This document shows, in pieces, positions 7,801 to 8,609 of a stretch of 8,609 bases of DNA. The stretch is from NCBI GenBank assembly GCA_965662365.1, contig CBFIHR010000126.1, forward strand, positions 1-8,609. Reading direction: 5' to 3'. The notes under the pieces were generated by a model. The model was not told the DNA's origin and did not search any database. It saw only the letters and a list, made by a program, of their open reading frames with translations. The position numbers and the translations under genes were made by a program. This stretch comes from CAWVWD01 sp965662365 (GTDB lineage Bacteria > Bacteroidota > Bacteroidia > Chitinophagales > Saprospiraceae). Each line of letters begins with the position of its first letter. Within the stretch, counting starts at the first letter, position 1.

Positions 7801-8609
7801 CCGCAGGGGCTAAAAGGGTGGAATCAGTCGCATTTTTATCAGAAGAGCGATGGTCATTATGTTCAAGTGAGCGTAGATTCATCATCTCGGGTTCAAGTAT
7901 ATGATGAAAGAAGTAAAGAATTAAAAATAGTAAATAGTACTTTTCCTACGATTAATTGGACAGAAGCATCATTATATTTGGATGGATTTAAAGAGTTTGT
8001 GTTTTGGCCTTGTAATACTACCGGAAATGAACAGGTCGCCTTAGTTGCTATTTTAGACAAAGATGCTTTGACATTACAAAATAATCCATCAAATGGAATG
8101 AACGAATCTCCAAATTGTTGGAATAGTGATTTGCATTGGTTTATTTTTAATTTAAACACAATAACAGAAAGACAAAAGCTAATAGATACTTTGCAGAGCG
8201 TTCCTACCGATAATTATGTCGCTTTATTTATCACACAGCGATTAAATCAAACAATGCACGCCAATCAATGGGCAGCAGATTCTACAGTATTAGGTACAAA
8301 TATTTTTCAAGTATTAGAAGGACAAGGAGCTAATATCGTAAGGAGTTTAGAAATTGAAGAGCGTCCTTACGTTTTAATTTATAAAAAGAATAATCCAAAT
8401 TGGATAGGATTTAGAGAAGCTAAAGCAGCAAATAGCTCTGAGATATTAGATGTTAATACATTAATTACCGGCAAACAAACCCAAGGCTCCATAACCTCCA
8501 TCCCAATAGGCCCAGCGGCCTCATGGAGCGATGTAAAATGGCAAGTCAGCGACTACAATTCTACGGAAGATAGCATATCCTTAGATATAATCGGGGTGAC
8601 AGCAGATGG
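4843..8609 (+). CDS. porU2: C25 cysteine peptidase, PorU2-like T9SS sortase, C-terminus beyond window
   Basis: A secreted gingipain-family (C25) protein resembling the putative T9SS sortase PorU2, expected at the outer membrane or cell surface, where the relative PorU cleaves T9SS cargo and links it to LPS. The ATG at 4843 is the only Met start after the stop at 4810. Residues 1-22 form a signal peptide with probable cleavage at VNA/Q. Residues ~24-400 are beta-rich with no clear domain. The C25 domain runs from about NYIILTHSKL (401) to LLHGDPAIKIYP (751-762), with catalytic His636 in FFGHSAPNTLDF and Cys666 in YAMGCNTN; TLSETY and GAIGFIGST follow as in relatives. Residues ~775-880 look like a CARDB/Ig-like beta domain, and ~1030-1180 may be an ILEI-like domain. 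All 1255 visible codons are open; family members run to about 1600 residues. The family call is firm; PorU2 versus another C25 protein is a judgement. Confidence 0.9.
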   Translation, partial: MNLNVVFSSLVVFFCISTVVNAQMINSTDTLYGNEWIDYSQTYFKIEVPEDGMYRLTHADLNSAGVFSGTSIPQGQNFQLFKNGQAIPLYVSETGTFTVNDYLTFYGEKNRGEIDKYLYDNPDYQLNPEYSLYTDTAIYYLTWNNTVNPNIISEIPNDLNNLPAKEVYCWHEKTLEWHQRLNGGIGRGGSGYVSAKYDLGEGYSKSGYSTNQSVNTGLSQRYLGTGTPNAQFEVQILAENGNHYTEIQINNVTYISDTFSDWAVKNYQMSVPMSATTTNSPVRVKGNASANDKYRIAYIKATYPRQFKFDNSDIFKFQLDSSTQKQYLEIENFNYGGANPILYDLTNKVCIETQISNNKILVTVPPSSNPIDLVLVSDTGYKTTTVEMLNFSSFAPNQGGNYIILTHSKLFDDGTGFNHVQDYANYRASTLGGGYTPVIVDIDQVYAQFGYGIDRHEQAIRNFVQWAIKYWNSEYLFILGKGVYYGNYRNGNASFEDYELVPSFGYPTSDNLLAAKANTDVPMLAVGRVAAYTPDMVRIYLDKIKETELAYQTASQTIEDRAWMKNFLHLGGGDANIQDFIKNRLVDMEDTIRQSQLGANVLAYYKNSTNAIQSANSEDVTNRINEGLAWITFFGHSAPNTLDFDIGDPNQYNNQGKYPMIYAMGCNTNRLLEMSSTLSETYVFVENRGAIGFIGSTATTSLSDLNEYGKILYRNLGNDLQGQTIGQIMKGTIEDYPLGGYWGALVKHNILLHGDPAIKIYPQQGADYIVNKSKTIVEPNYVNVLRDSFQLNLVITNIGLTNEDSINILVEQQYPDGTKADLKTVRIKTPKFEEMYSIWLPLENKETVGGNELHITLDIDNEVSELPATAENNNFEIIPFSIISNSATPVYPYEYSIHTQSTVTLKASTANILSENISYYIEIDTTKTFDSPIRITTQKESKGGLITWQPNLTLQDSIVYFWRISIDSTFTNGNGFDWQYSSFIYIPQGLKGWNQSHFYQKSDGHYVQVSVDSSSRVQVYDERSKELKIVNSTFPTINWTEASLYLDGFKEFVFWPCNTTGNEQVALVAILDKDALTLQNNPSNGMNESPNCWNSDLHWFIFNLNTITERQKLIDTLQSVPTDNYVALFITQRLNQTMHANQWAADSTVLGTNIFQVLEGQGANIVRSLEIEERPYVLIYKKNNPNWIGFREAKAANSSEILDVNTLITGKQTQGSITSIPIGPAASWSDVKWQVSDYNSTEDSISLDIIGVTAD

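Noticed and set aside
7893..8159. Minus-strand open frame of 88 codons
   Set aside because: It lies wholly antisense within the long C25 peptidase frame, has no recognisable domain or start context, and its composition is explained by the coding strand.
1..8609. Mobile elements, CRISPR arrays, tRNA or rRNA genes
   Set aside because: No transposase or integrase motifs, regularly spaced repeats or structured RNA genes were seen; coding density accounts for everything outside 4488-4842.

Overview
The window looks like a Bacteroidota (Flavobacteriia/Cytophagia-type) chromosome. It is AT-rich (about one third G+C), has almost no Shine-Dalgarno sites, carries a TAnnTTTG-type promoter, and encodes a very large secreted C25 (gingipain/PorU-family) protein, a group tied to the type IX secretion system (T9SS) of that phylum. 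No rRNA, tRNA, CRISPR array, insertion sequence or integrase was seen.

Layout. Two divergent transcription units meet at an intergenic region of about 355 bp (4488-4842). Leftward on the minus strand is a compact polysaccharide export and assembly operon: wzm (ABC permease) > wzt (ATPase with C-terminal glycan-binding-type domain) > a class I SAM methyltransferase > a GT2 glycosyltransferase > a second GT2 glycosyltransferase that runs off the left edge. Gaps are 20 and 2 nt, followed by two 8-nt start/stop overlaps, so this should be one transcript. Rightward on the plus strand is one huge open frame from 4843 off the right edge (at least 1255 codons, no stop). It encodes a C25 cysteine peptidase resembling the putative T9SS sortase PorU2, with the catalytic His/Cys pair present.

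How the genes fit. The glycosyltransferases build and the methyltransferase may cap or decorate an O-polysaccharide. Wzt/Wzm would export the lipid-linked chain, with the Wzt C-terminal domain probably reading a chain-end feature. The divergent sortase-like protein belongs to a family whose best-known member (PorU of Porphyromonas gingivalis) cleaves T9SS substrates and attaches them to an anionic LPS. The neighbourhood therefore suggests, but does not prove, a link between glycan export and anchoring of secreted proteins.

The most notable observations are this divergent pairing, a sharp base-composition step inside wzt at the ATPase/glycan-binding boundary, a promoter for the C25 gene with an overlapping inverted repeat, and several other dyads and repeated AAAGTTA motifs in the intergenic region. 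All homology statements rest on reading motifs by eye; no database search was run.
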